Assembly: GCF_000002995.4 (NCBI RefSeq)
Contig: NW_025062477.1
Coordinates: 5,242,649-5,306,648, forward strand
Origin: Brugia malayi
Lineage: Eukaryota > Nematoda > Chromadorea > Rhabditida > Onchocercidae
DNA length: 64,000 nt
Reading direction: 5' to 3'
Translations under genes and position numbers: made by a program
Part shown: piece after piece, positions 1 to 13,558 of the stretch
Numbering within the stretch: the stretch's first letter is position 1
How the letters are laid out: each line of letters opens with the position of its first letter
Notes under the pieces: generated by a model
The model's input: only the letters and a program-made list of their open reading frames with translations
Database searches by the model: none
What the model was told of the DNA's origin: nothing

Positions 1-3000
1 TAAATTTAACTTCAGCAAATTAAATTATCGGTTTTTATATGCATCATTACGAATTTTTTCATATTTTACTACAACCGATGCATAAACTATTTGCGTTTAA
101 AATTATATAATTTAGATCATTTAAAATTTACATTTGTTTTGCTGAAATGATTTAGACGGCTTTATCATGTCAAAAGGTCAAAATAGGGACATTTAAAAAA
201 TATAAACAAATTTTCTTTGCTTATATTCAAAATTTATTTCCTCTTTAGCAAAGTAATTTCTTTTGTATCAAAAAATACGTTTCACACAAATTATTTGTAT
301 AATAAGAAAAAAGAATTTTTCGAAATTTAATTAATTTTATGAGCAAAATAATTTGACACCATTCATGTTTTTTTTTTTTTTTTTAATTATTGGTGATTCC
401 TATTTGTTTTTTCCTTTTCTTTCTTCCTCCCTTTCTTTTTTTCTTATTTTTATTTTTAATTTTATGAAAAGGATATTGACTTACTTAAGAGGGGGAAAAT
501 TAAGGAAGAAATGATTGATAAAACTTTTTCATTTAAATGTCAAAAACTCGAACAAAATATGCTGAAATTAGATTAATTAGGAAATTTAGCTGAATATATG
601 AAAATTTTCATTTATGCCATATTTAATTCATTCATTGTTTATTCATTCATCTTGTTAAATCTTTATGATAATTAAATAATTTCACTATTAATTTTTTGTT
701 TTCAAATTAATGTTAAATATTTATTTATTAAGCGATGTTTACTCGTTTGATTATTTTACGCTAATATTTATCTTTTGGAATACCATTGCATTTAATCATT
801 TAACCATTTGAGTAAATGATTATTTGCATAATAACAATGAATCAGAGAGAAATGAAACGAAATTTGCCACAGAGAATTCGAACGAAAATACTGCAAAAAT
901 TTTTATCGAACTAATTTTATGTAATCTAAATGATTGATAAAATTAATTAGCGAAATAAATTGAACTTTTTTGATGAAAGTTAAGCTTAAAATGCTCAATT
1001 TTCTTCTTTTCTGATGGAAACTTTTCTTTTATAATTTACTTTAATTAGGATTTATCACAATTATTTATACATCACATTTAAGTATTAATCAATACTTAAT
1101 TAGTACGCGATATGATTAACTCTCTAATTATTGATTAGTACTTAATATGTGATTGTATTTCGAAAGAATCTCACAAATTTTAAATTTGATCCTTTTTTCA
1201 TCGATTTGAATCATTGAGTGTTTTTCTTTTGAATGGTAGAAATTGTTATTAAATAATAATAATAATGAGTTTTTTCTATTAATCAACGATTTATGTTTCA
1301 TTTCAAATTATAATATTTGTGGTTTTTCTATAAATTACACAGCTTAGGGTGTTATCACATTGATAAGAACTGATAAGTGTTAAATAACGATACGATATGA
1401 ATTAAGGAGAAAGGAAAAATGCGAAGAAGGAAAGAGTAAAGAAAAGAAAAAAAAAAGAAAGGAAGAAAAGCAAATAAATGGAATGAAAATTGAATTTAAA
1501 TATTTAAATGAGACAATTCAAAAATTATTTTTACCTAATTGATGAGTTCACTTTGAGATGAATTATCACACTGATAAGAATTGATAAGTACTAGAACAGT
1601 GATAAGAGAAAAAAATCAAATTTATCAAATTTATGAAAAAATATTGAGATACATAAGTGACATTTTATTCATTATACCGTTTCTTTCAACAAATTTTTAT
1701 TTTTTGTATAATTCTTTTTTCTTTTTTCACAGCTTCAATAATGATTTAAGAAAAAAGGAAACGATAAAATATGAAAGTTTAATCATATTTTATTCTTTTT
1801 TAAAAAAAAAAATGGGTTCTTAAACAAAATTAAAAAACTAAAAATTAAAAAGTTCAAATCTGACTGTTTTTATTTATTTTCAGTAATATAAAAATTTTTA
1901 AGCATTCTCAATCCGTTGATAATTGAAACTAAAAATTTAATAGGCGGAGCTAAATATAGGAGGAGTTATTGGAATTTCAGGCTTTAAAAGGTTGTTTATC
2001 AGAAATGCTTTTACAGTATAACTTCAGTTTCAGCTCATACCTTGCTAATAAATGAAAATGACATGAATTTTTTTCATTCAAATATGTAATAATTCCATTA
2101 CTTGAATAATTTCAATAGTTTCATTTAAATTTTTTGAAGGAATTAAGCCTTCTAAAATAGTAAATAAAATGACTAATTCTAAAAGTTAAAGTTTTTTTAA
2201 CTCTGAAATTGATATGGAAAAAAGAACAAAGAATTTAAATGTATTCTATTCGTTTTTTTTTTTACCTCTCCTCATTCTCTTTCTCTCTCACTCTCTCTTT
2301 CCTTTCCCTTTTTCTTCCAAAATAAAAAGAAATTTAAATTTTACATAAATTTATTGAATAAAATAATAAAGCACTTCAAAATTATTTCCATTCTCTTTGT
2401 AATTTTTTCTTAAAAAAAAAAAAATTAAAAAAGGATTGTTTATTCCTTACAATGTTTTGCTTAGCTAAAACTTCTTTTTTTCAATTATTAATATAAATTA
2501 ATTAATGTTTGAAATATATTGCATATAATGAATAACTTTACAGAATATTTAATAATATAGCATAAAAGCATTTTGCACGATATATTCGATATCTAATACC
2601 TCTTCTGATTTTTGTTTTTTTAATGATTCAATAATATTTTTATATTTTAAATAAAAAAAGAAAGAAGACAATAACAATAATAAATTAATTAAATTACTTC
2701 CCTACTTCAAATTCTTTGATAGAACTATGCTATATAGCTTTTGTGCATTAAAATTATTCTCAATTGATTCAAACAAACCAGCTCTCTTTTTTTAAAAAAA
2801 AAAAAATACACAAGTATTGAAATATATGACCAAAATAGAAATTTTAATCAAAACTCTTAGTAATTTAATGAACAGAAACCTTTTTCGTTCTTTTTTGTAT
2901 GCATAACTATCGAATAAATTATAATAAACAATTTATTATTTTGATTTTTCATTTTTTTTTATAAAAAAAATAAAATTCCTAATTAATTTATATTAATATT

Positions 3001-5147
3001 TTTGTTTGTTTCCCTTTTTAATCAGAATTTGAGTTCCTTTCTTAGTCAAAATTGCTATTGTTTTCTTTTTTTTTGATTGAAATTTAATTAATATTGTTAT
3101 TTTTCTTCTAAAAATCTGATTAATTGTTTTTTTTTTTTCTTTTTTGTTTTTGTTTGCGATTTCACATTTTATTCATTTATCACATATAATTTACTGATGG
3201 AAGGATGAGAAATAATTGTGATGATTCTAAATGATATGTGAAAGCTGAAAATGAACTGATAAGATGTTATCAGCATATTTTTTATTCATTCTATTTTGTT
3301 TTTGTTTTTCCTTTTTTTGGCTTCGTCAGTAATGTAATGCAAATATTAAAACGTAATAATGCATGCGGCAAATTATTACATGTAATGCATGAATATCACT
3401 TTTGAAATTAAAATTTTAAATTTAGAAAAGTTATTTCAATTCTTCACAAGTCGTTGGTTGATGAAATGATTATGTTCGGTTGATAATTAATGCCGTAGAT
3501 TTAATTTAAGTGGTAGAAAAAAAGGAAGAAAAAAAAAATGCACTAGTAAAAACAAAGAATGATGAGAATTATGATTTTTCATTTATTTCCCAACTTTTTT
3601 CCTACAAAATTCTTTTTCTTCTGCATTTTTTTTTTTCACAATACTAATTTGTTTACTTTTTACATACCTAAAAGAAAATTATTTCGCAAATTCTAAATTT
3701 AAATTATAATTGATGATTTGAGTAATCATTTGGCAATTCATCAATTGATTTTAATCCATTTTAATTTTAATCCATCAATTTCTAAATGATAAGTTTGACT
3801 TTAGGATTACAATCATTTGAGTTGTTTTTTTTTTCCTTTTTTCCTTCATTTTCTACATGTTCTCCTTAATTAAATATATATTAATAAAACGTAATTTAAT
3901 GATTTGTTCGTTTTTTGATATTTGTATGATTTCAGTTGAAAAAAAGTTTTCATAAGTTGGAAAAATTTAATTGTGTACAATATATTTTATCATTTTTCAT
4001 CATTTTTGAGTGATATGTGAAGTGATAGTGTAACTAAAAATATTTATATGAATTTATATGTTATATATTTATGTCTTTCAACCAAATTGTTAGTTCCCGC
4101 TTGTTTATCTTCTAACAAATTTAGCAAGTTACCTCAATTATAGTTTGTTGGAAGTTAATTAACGATATACTAAGTAAAAATCATAAGTCCTATTTGGATT
4201 AACTAATTTAGATAAAGGATTTTATTTTATGTTACAAAAATTGCTGAACTGCAATAAATCGTAAGTGATTAAGCGTCAACTAATCAAGAACAATCATTTT
4301 TATAATTAATCTCAGTTTAACTAATCACAGCAATACTGGAATGTTTATTTTAAATTGATAAATGTATTTGAGTTCAGCTTTTAATTTTTCTGCTTGCAAG
4401 TACTTTGCTCAATAAGAAAGCACATTACTGCAAAAATACTTCTGCCCTCATTCAGTCTTGTTTTTCTCTCACAACTCATACACTCGTTGAAAATCTTAAT
4501 CATTTAGCTATAACAAAAATATTTAGATAGTGATATGTTTATATAACTATTTATATGATACTGATACGGTATTTGGTGATAATACGATACAGATACAGTA
4601 TACGATACGGTACTAAATTATTGCTGATATGATGTGGATACAGCATTTTGTTTGACAATAATATAGTTCGCTCATTTCAAATAGTTTAATTTTATTACAA
4701 CAAATCAAATTAAACCAATGTGTGTCTTTAATTTTGTCACAAGAAATCAAATTTTCACAATTTATTCATTTTTTTTTTTAACATAGCATCTCTTAGGCTG
4801 ATCGTTTTGTAAATTTTAACTTCATTTTTTAAAGTACAAATTTATTACTGCAGAATTTTAACAAATTTTAGTTATAATTACATTTTCAATTATTCATATG
4901 TTTCAATCTTGATAGTATTTTTTAAATATATTAAGTTAATGTAATATGCAAAAGTTTGATTCATTTGCAAAGATATCAGCAAATATCAATTTCGATGAAT
5001 TTCACACTTTTAGCTACTTAACAAATTTTATAAAACTATACAAAATTATAGAAAATTGTCATTTTAATCAGTTATTCATGTATCGAAATGTTTTTCATTA
5101 AGTTTTTGTTGAAAATTTAAAACTTTTAATGTTCATTTTTGTTTACA
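1..5147. other. AT-rich intergenic spacer upstream of the flp gene
   Basis: No convincing coding exon is visible; the only longer ORF (1581-1823) is low-complexity and has no splice or family support. The stretch holds many poly-T and poly-A tracts, for example at 369-384 and 3127-3141. Two similar blocks containing paired TGATAAG motifs lie at 1352-1380 and 1563-1590. The 3' part would be the promoter region of the downstream neuropeptide gene. An acceptor-like TTTACAG ends at 5148. Confidence 0.6.
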
Positions 5148-5210
5148 GATTTTTCATATTTAAACTAAAAGAAAATACATCGAACGAAACGGTGGTTTAT
5201 AGAATCAAAA

Positions 5211-6480
5211 ATGAACTTTAGCCAATCAAAAATTATTTTCGCTTTGTTTATTGCTTCAACAGCTTTTATCTTAACGAGTTCAATGCATTTGGATCCATTA
5301 ATAGCAACATCAGATAATGATGATGTATGTTAAGTTCAAATTTTTATTACATATTTATATGTTCTAATTATTTGAGATATCTTAGTGATATATCATTGCA
5401 AATGTACTTAAGTAAATCAATTCATTATTACATTATTTTTTCCCTGTTAAAATTATATCACGCAATATATTCATGTAAACGTAGTCGAACAGAGTTAAAA
5501 TGAAATTGCAGGTCAATTAAACGTATGCCTGAAGAGAAATGAATTTTGGTTGAGAAAAATTGTTAAACAAATAAGCTCATTCTTAATAAGTTGTAATTTT
5601 ATAAATTATTAGCTTTGTCAATTAATTACTTAATGAATTACTATTGATCGAATGATCTTTGAATGATTTAATAAAACTTTTTGATTTAATAAAAAATGAC
5701 TTAATAAAACCAAAATTAAAAATTATTTATAAAATTGAAGAATTTTTAGTGCTTATTCTTTATTTAATCATAATTATTGCTTGTAAGTTCTTTAGAAAAA
5801 AAAAAAGAACGATTATTTGGTTCGAAAATAATAAGTTATACAAATGGTCAATAATAAATTCACAGAGAAGCAATAAATAGTTAATAATTACTTATTTATA
5901 ATAAATTACTGCTTCATTTAATAAACGTTCATTATATTCAGTTTACTAATGATGAAAAAATCAAAAAATAACATAGTAATGAAATCAGTTATTGAGAATA
6001 TTATAAGAAAGTTTTTATTTAAAATAGTAATAAATAGAATATTTTGTTCAATGCTATCAATGGTGACAGATATTATTAGAAATTATTAAGTGGAATAAGA
6101 AATGAAAACTGTAGTGTTATGTTTAATGATATAATTAGGTTATTAAGCGTACTGTATATAAAGAGAAAAGTAAAATAGAAACAAAAATAATAAAACAAAG
6201 GAAAAAAAAACAAAAATTGAATTAACTTTAGGATATTTTTTAGTTTCTATAATACCTTTTGGCATATTGAAGAAAAATATCTGTCATAGTGCTTTGGAAT
6301 ATCAAAATTTATAAATTATTTCAGGATGATTTCATTAGAACATTACGTGTACCCAATGCTAAATGGATGAGATTTGGGAAAAGATTGCCCAATGCGAAAT
6401 GGATGCGTTTTGGTAAAAGGGCGCAAACTGCTAAATGGATGAGATTTGGAAAACGTAACGATGATTTCTACGATTATTAA
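5211..6480 (+). CDS. flp-22: FMRFamide-like neuropeptide precursor, flp-22-like
   Basis: Two coding exons, 5211-5324 and 6325-6480, are joined in phase 0 across a 1,000-nt intron (GTATGT donor, TTTCAG acceptor) to give an 89-aa precursor. Residues 1 to about 25 form a hydrophobic signal peptide ([14 protein letters not shown]). Exon 2 carries three copies of AKWMRFG, each followed by [26 protein letters not shown] and [12 protein letters not shown]. The Gly before each KR would give a C-terminal amide after proprotein cleavage. C. elegans flp-22 encodes copies of SPSAKWMRFamide, so orthology is likely. No KR lies directly before the first peptide; cleavage there would have to be at the single Arg of TLR. 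A short acidic tail (NDDFYDY) ends the protein. The product should be secreted from neurons and act on neuropeptide GPCRs; that is family knowledge. An acceptor at 5148 lies 62 nt before the ATG and could take a spliced leader. Confidence 0.9.
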
Positions 6481-6484
6481 TAAA
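6479..6484 (+). terminator. AATAAA poly(A) signal overlapping the flp stop codon
   Basis: The AATAAA hexamer begins inside the TAA stop codon (6478-6480). T-rich sequence follows from about 6505. No other AATAAA is seen in the next 100 nt, so the 3' UTR may be only 10-30 nt long. Confidence 0.55.
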
Positions 6485-7668
6485 GAAAAAGAAAACATTG
6501 TATTTCGTTTTTTTTTTTCTTTTTTTTTTTTTTTGTAGTATTATAAAACATTTTGTTACAATTTAATTAATTTGCTATCGTAAAACTAAGTTTTTTTTTT
6601 TTTTTTTCATGGAAAGATTTTAAGAAAGCAAATTTTTTAAACTGTTCGATAGCGATAATGATAATAATATGAGAATATTTATTTATTATTTGCTGTATCA
6701 TATTTGTTTACTGTAATATGTAATGATTCCATTTTTTTGGCTTTTTTTTATGTAGAAGTTTAACGTAAACAAAAGTAAAAATGTTGCAAAGATTAGTTCA
6801 TTGTTAATATGAAAATAATTTTTTTTAAATGATTTTATAATCTTTTGGTATAAAATGTTGACAGAGCAATTAACATTTTCATCTTGCAAAATTTGCATAA
6901 AATTGAAAATTATTGAAGAATATAAGCATTTTTCAACCTGAAATAACTGTTATATGCTGAAGCTTTGGCAGTATTTGGATTTCAGACTTTTCGATTAAGC
7001 TATTCTAATCATTTCCACTTCACTTTTACTCAATTAAGCCATTCTAACTAAGACAATCGATACATGAAGCACAGTTACAATAAGGTAAACAATTACAAAA
7101 TTGTGGAATAAAAAAGAAAGAAAAAGAGGAAAAATAAAAACGAAATTTTAGAAATTACAATGAAAATCAAACTTCTGTCATAAACGCATGATCGACAAGA
7201 GTAAGCTATAGTGAAAACTCCTAAATTGAAATTTGATTAAGAATTCAATAATTCGAGGATTAGATGATAAAATACATAAATAATAAGTGAATAATAAATA
7301 ATTGAATTGCAGTTGCACAGATAACAAATAGTCGAATAGTGCATAAATCATAAATAGTTATAAATAGTTGAATTACAGTTGTAAATTGATTATAGATATC
7401 ATATCATATCATTGCTGTATATCATAATCTAGTTGATATCTGTTGATCGATAATACTCTACTGATAAAGTGTGGAAGATAAGAGAACATTAGTTTGTGAT
7501 AAGATTAAAAAAGATTATGATAGTATGAAATAAGACCAAAGAGATTTCATAAAATTGAACAATTCATAGCACAAACAATACATTTATTTCCATTAAAATT
7601 TTTAAAATACTAAAATATTTCGTTACGTATTATCATTCAAAGAATAATGATAATTAATACAGTGATCA

Positions 7669-7694
7669 ATCAATCAATCAATTGATTGATTGAT
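7669..7694. repeat. 26-bp perfect palindrome of ATCA/TGAT units
   Basis: Four ATCA units run directly into their reverse complement, centred between 7681 and 7682, giving 13-bp arms with no spacer. It could extrude as a cruciform or may be a slippage product of a 4-bp microsatellite. Confidence 0.8.
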
Positions 7695-8029
7695 ATTATC
7701 ATTGTGAAACAAATAGATCAATCATTATTGCATTCATGAATATTTTTAAGACGTAAATTAATGAGAAAAATTTGTTTGATCAGAATTTGCGTGTTCTTTT
7801 TATTGAAACTTTTCACTCATTTCAATTTATTTTATCGCACACAACATGTCATTTTGCGCCCCACCCATTTGTCGCATTATGCAAAAGTAACAATAAAGAA
7901 GCCAAAATGCTAAAATAATCTCTTAAAGTAAGTTGTTTTCTCCTCAATTCTTATCCTTTTTTATCGTACGAAACTCAATTTTTGTTTTCTGAGTGTAATT
8001 GAATTTCTTTTTTCCGATCTTTGCTGTTT

Positions 8030-8079
8030 AAAAAAAAAATCGGTCTTTAACAAACTGTCAAAGACCGATTTTTTTTTTC
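8030..8079. repeat. Perfect stem-loop, about 19-bp stem with 11-nt loop
   Basis: The left arm (A-tract followed by ATCGGTCTTT, to 8048) is exactly complementary to the right arm (AAAGACCGAT followed by a T-tract, 8060-8079), with 11 nt between them. The GGTC/GACC core makes it more than an A/T coincidence. It lies in intergenic DNA. It could be a small inverted-repeat element, a structured transcript or a termination hairpin; nothing in the sequence decides this. Confidence 0.75.
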
Positions 8080-9695
8080 TTGTATTGTTTGCTTTCCACT
8101 AGAATACATTATATTCCTTACTCTCATTCCTGTCTGTTATAGTTAATATGTGTTTTAACATATATAAAAACCTAATTAGCATATTTTCCTCTTTCTATCT
8201 TTTCCTTTGTGAATTTTTCTCTGACATATGGCGGTGTTGTCCACTTATTGATTGAATATTGTGTGATTTCTCTCTTTTTTTTTTCTTTTTTTAACGATTG
8301 TAACCTTTGTTATATATGATTAACTTTTGAAACTTTTGTTATGTATAATTAATTTTCGAGAGATTACAAAATTATCATTATAATAATGCTATTGTAAAAG
8401 ATTATTACAAAGGAGTGATTATTCCGCCAGTTTTATTACATTTTCGTCATTGAGGTAGAGAATTGGTTGATTCGATTTCTATCTGGTTATAATTTTTCTC
8501 ACAAAATTTATGTTCTGATACTGTTTTTTTATTCATCTAGATTTCATTTCATTTTTATTTATATTAACGAATTTTTGCATACTTTTTTTTTTCCTATATG
8601 AGAAGCAATTTTCAACAATTATGTCAAACTTTATTAAATTTTATCTTTTCATTGTTTTCGTTCTGGATTTTTTTCTTTCTAATTTACAAATAAGGATTTT
8701 GTTAAATAAACAGAAATAAAATTTTCAAATAATTAGCATATTTCAAAATTAGTTTTTTGGTAACACTGTACTGAAAGAGGAATTTATCTTACTGAATGAA
8801 ATATTGGATTCTAATTTATTCTTCTAAGTCTCAGTTTTTGCTATATATTTTACATGGGATCAAATTGCTGTTTATTAATTTATCATTGATTAATTATTAA
8901 GAATTATAATATGGAATCGATTCAGTTATGTGATAGATAGAATATTTGACTCATGGAATAGAAGTATAGTAGAAAAGATTTAATGATGTCGATGACAAAA
9001 GTACTGATTAGAAATTGATAATAAATTGAGAGTAGCTTTATTTGTTTGGAGATGACAATTGTTCTGAAAGATATGAAAAAAGCATGCTAAGAATTTGAAA
9101 TCCGGAAGAGTGAGTTTGATAAGAAAACATGCGAAAACAAAGATGAAATTTCATTGTGAAAATGAATTAAAGGATAATAGGATTTGAGAAATAGTTATTG
9201 AATGATGTGTACTATATTACTATAGTATGAATGGATGATTCTTTTCCGGTTATATTTGTTGCTGACCAAAATATCAAATGAAAATAATATTTCTCAATGC
9301 GAATAAAATGTTTTATATAAAGAAAGATGTTTAATTAGTTGAAATATTGAGTATGATTAATTATTTGCTTAACGTTTCGTTCATTTAACTTTGCTGGTTA
9401 TTGATGAGTTTTGCATTGTTTGATCGCTTAATGTGAGTAAACTTTTCTTCTTTTTTGGTTAGTGGTCATTGTCTCATTTTATTTAGCTATTGTAAATCCG
9501 TAGATTTCAGCTTACGCTTAAAAAAATGTGTTTAAAATGTACAACATTTATCTATTTACTTTGAATTTATTAAAAGAAAGTTTATATATCTTTTTCAGGT
9601 CATTTTCAAAAAACAAAAAAAAAAAAAGTTCGTTGCTTTTCTTCTTAGCGTCCGCTATATTTGAGTGTGTGGAAGGAGAATTGCCTGGAGCGAAA

Positions 9696-12600
9696 ATGTC
9701 AACATTAGATGATTTGAAGATTCGCATTGTTGCGGTGATTGGTTCAGAAAAAAATGGATGCACTGCGAATCATTTGTATCAGATATACAAGTATTTTTTT
9801 TAATTATTAATTTTTAGACAAATGCGCACATTTGTTTTGGTTAATTTTATTTGACTTTAGAATAATAATTATGAAGTGAATATTTGTTTAAATGTTTTTC
9901 CGACAAGAAAAATTAAAATATCACATTTGGTTAGAAGGTCTGATTTGCATTTGGAATCGCATCATTATTTCAAATTTGAAAAAAAAGGAAAAAACAAGAA
10001 AGAAACAAGAAAAAAGAAAGTTTATTAGATAAGGACAGTAAAATTTTGATACAGATAGTTCAAGTAAATATTTATTCAAATAAACATTTATGAGAGTTTT
10101 GATGAGTGATGAAGGATTAAGATTACAGAGTTACTTATTACAACCATAATCTTTTGTTCCTTGTTTCTGTGTATTTTTTATACTTATGTTTAATATATTA
10201 GAATTTTTCCTTTTTTTTAAAAAAAAAAAAATCAGATTATGGTCAGGGATATGTATGGCAAAGGTTTGCATCCGGAAGAATATGGCTTTGAGGATTTGGA
10301 TTCACTTCTTGTTTCACCAGCTATGCAAGGCGAAGGTGGAATTGTGTATGAAAATGGGCGATATTTCGCAGCTGGGGATAAAAATACTAAAAAAATGTTA
10401 GATCTTGTCCGCAATACAAAGTCAAAATCTCGAAATCTCAAAACAGGGCGAAGATGTAATGCTGCAAAATCTTCGACATTTATGAAAAGTATGTGACATT
10501 TTCTTTTCCGACTTTTTCCCTGATTTGTATATATTTCATATGATTACTCATCTCGAGTTTTTAACACTTCTGTGAGTTATTTCTTGAAGTTTTAATTGAT
10601 GTATGACAAATTCCTTCATGATGTCTTTACGAAATAATTTAGGAGAATTTCGACCGGTTGCACCAGCTTATTCTAACTGTATTAAAGCTGAAAGTTCGAA
10701 ATTGCCTAAGTGGTTTCAGAACGAAGCTATTTCGATAGAAAAAACGGCAACGAAATTCCAAGAAAATTCAGACAGCACTTTAAAAAATATACCTCAATCA
10801 AATCTCAAAGCAAAATTCTATAAAAAGTCTGTGATATCGGTTACATCGCTAGTTAAGGAATCAAATTTTGTTATTGTTAAGCCTTCTGTGACTATTTCCG
10901 GTTTACTTCTGATGCTTCTAACTATAAATTGGTTTGATTTATTGAATTCAAGCAATCAGTTCGTAACAGAGTTAATGTCTTCAAGCAGTTGATTGACAAA
11001 GGTCACTCAAAATCGGGTAAGCCAGTATCATACTTTACAATGAAGCCCAGAACGAGAGTTATCCAATCAGTTCTAGTGGATTTAATTGATATTTACTTGA
11101 TAGTTTAATAGTCCAGTGTTTAGGCATATGCAGTCTTCTTGTGTTTCTGAACACCAAAAGTTAGAACTAATTACACCTATGCAAACTTCGGACAATAATC
11201 AACCATTATACAATCAGCGAAATTGTGATTACGATAATCATTCCGTCGCATCAGCTTCAGGTCACTTCATTTTAATTTATCTAAACTGCACTGTTTGATT
11301 AGTTTCTTTAATCTGTCATTGAGCGTTATTAAAGTTGAAATGGGTGTAAATTTGTTAAGATTAAAAAGATGTTTTTTTTTTTTAATTTACTGTTAAGAGT
11401 AGAAATTTGATAATTCATGCTTATTCCATAGAGCATTTCATGAAAAACATTCATTCCATTACTTTTTGTAGAATATTTTTTTGGTAATAAATTCCATTTT
11501 TTTGATTTGAAAGTAATTTCTAATATATTCAGGGATCCAGCCACAATCGCTTGTGAATAAAATTAAAGAAAATGGAGTCTTGAAATCTCAAAAGGTCTTT
11601 ATTTAGGCTGTTTATTCAAATTTTTTTTTATTTAGCTATTAAAGATTCAAAAAAAAAAAATCGTTGTGGACATTTGGACAGACAGTCCTTATTCGATGAA
11701 CTTTTATTTACTTGGATCACTTACTTAAATTTGTCGTAAAACTTCTATGTTTCTTAATCATTTGAAAGTTTTTAAAATGAACAATGTGATATGATTCTGC
11801 ATTTCATAGCTTTAACTGTTACTACACTTACCACAGTAAAATAGTGAACTATTGAACATGAATTTCATTCTAATTTGACAGCTACGAAATAGAATTTTAA
11901 TTACCCTTACACTTAAGCTTAAAATTTTGATTTTTGAAACTGAAATTTATTAGAGATTGAACAGTTTTTTTTTTTCCTTTTTATTTTAGGGTAGAAAGCG
12001 ACTGATAAAACTCATTGAACTAAATGGCGGTGAAATAAAATTTTCGGAAATGAAAAAATCATATTTATGTTCTTTTGATGTTTCTCTTAACAATACTGAG
12101 GTTATCATTTTTATTCTTGTACACCTAGCAGTTATTACAGTTTGTGAAGTATTCAGGAATAAATTTGGGTGCAGTTATCATGTCGAATGCACTGTTTTAA
12201 TAAATCAACTAATACGTTTTCCTTTTTTCAGATCTGTCGCTTATTTAATACGAAAGAAGAAGAAATTCAAAACCTTTATGAATTTCTCAAAAAGCGTCTA
12301 TATAACGATGTTCTGGTAACAAAATGTGAAGATGATGATCTTTTGCTAAGAGTTATTAACGACGAGAACGATAGTGATGGTTAGTTACAACTCATTAAAT
12401 ATTTAATCTAATAGCATTTGACATGACAGAAAAATAAAAATCGTGCTGAGGCGTTTAAAATGCTATGAATAAATGATTAAGTAGCGAAGTTTGAAGTTGA
12501 AATAATCATTTACATTATGTAAGGTATAATTATTTAAAAATTATTTAAACCGGAGATTTGATTCAGTTTTATGTGGATTTTATATACTTTATTTATTATA

Positions 12601-13521
12601 ATAAGAGGGAGAGAGAAAGAAGGAGAAAGAAATATGGTGAATTCCATACAGTCCTAAATATTACAATCTAAAAAAATTTGTTAGGTAATGATGAAATCTT
12701 GTAATTTATTTTTCTATTTGTAACTTATTTTTCTAAGACTCTATTTTTAAAAGTTTTCATGTTTAGTTCTCACTTGTTAAAAGTTTATGTGAAAAAAAAA
12801 AATATTCCTGACATATGCATATCTCTAACTATTTACTAATTTTTCTTGCAGAATTTGAAACTATTCTCGGTTCTGTCAATGTTATGCCTCAAAAATCATT
12901 GTCACTTGCGGTAAATGTTTCATTTTTACTTTTTCATTAATCGCTTTCTTCTGCTCTTTCCCTTTTTTACATTTTTCTTTTTTTTCTCCCCATCTCAATT
13001 TCCATTTCATATTTCTTTAAGAAATTTTTGTGAACATAAAATATTCTTGGGCTATAATGGATTTCTAATGACGAGAACAGTTCTATACAATTTATTTCAC
13101 ACTTCTACTGTTTAATATTTATCATATGTGAGGTACTTTTATTTTCCAGAATTTTTTATTATGATATTCCCGTGCATTTCGTTTTTTTTTTTTTCTTTTT
13201 ATAGTCAACTTTGGTGCAACGGGATATTTTTCACAGTTCATTCAGTCAAAATCAACATCGACTTGATTTTCTGGATCGTTCTGTTGTTCCTATTTCTTCA
13301 TTACCGAAAACTGGTACTGCTGATAATAGCTGTCTTCAAGATTCACAGTTTCCTGTTCCAAATGTTAATCTATCGGAGAAAGTTAGTTTAAATCATAGAT
13401 GATTCGATCAGCGGATTGTTAATTAGGCAGAATTTGAATAGTTGGAAAGTGGACATTATTTAGAAATTTGAGTAAGTAATTGAAAAAGATACTTAGATTT
13501 GCTTTACAGTTTTTTTCTTTT

Positions 13522-13558
<37 letters not shown>

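Larger units (their letters stand above)
6500..9648. other. AT-rich spacer between the flp and LOTUS/Tudor genes
   Basis: No coding exon could be supported on either strand; the 66-codon minus-strand ORF at 6698-6898 shows no domain. The region holds a perfect 26-bp palindrome (7669-7694) and a strong hairpin (8030-8079), listed separately. T-rich runs and TTATCA/TGATAA motifs are scattered through it. Confidence 0.55.
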
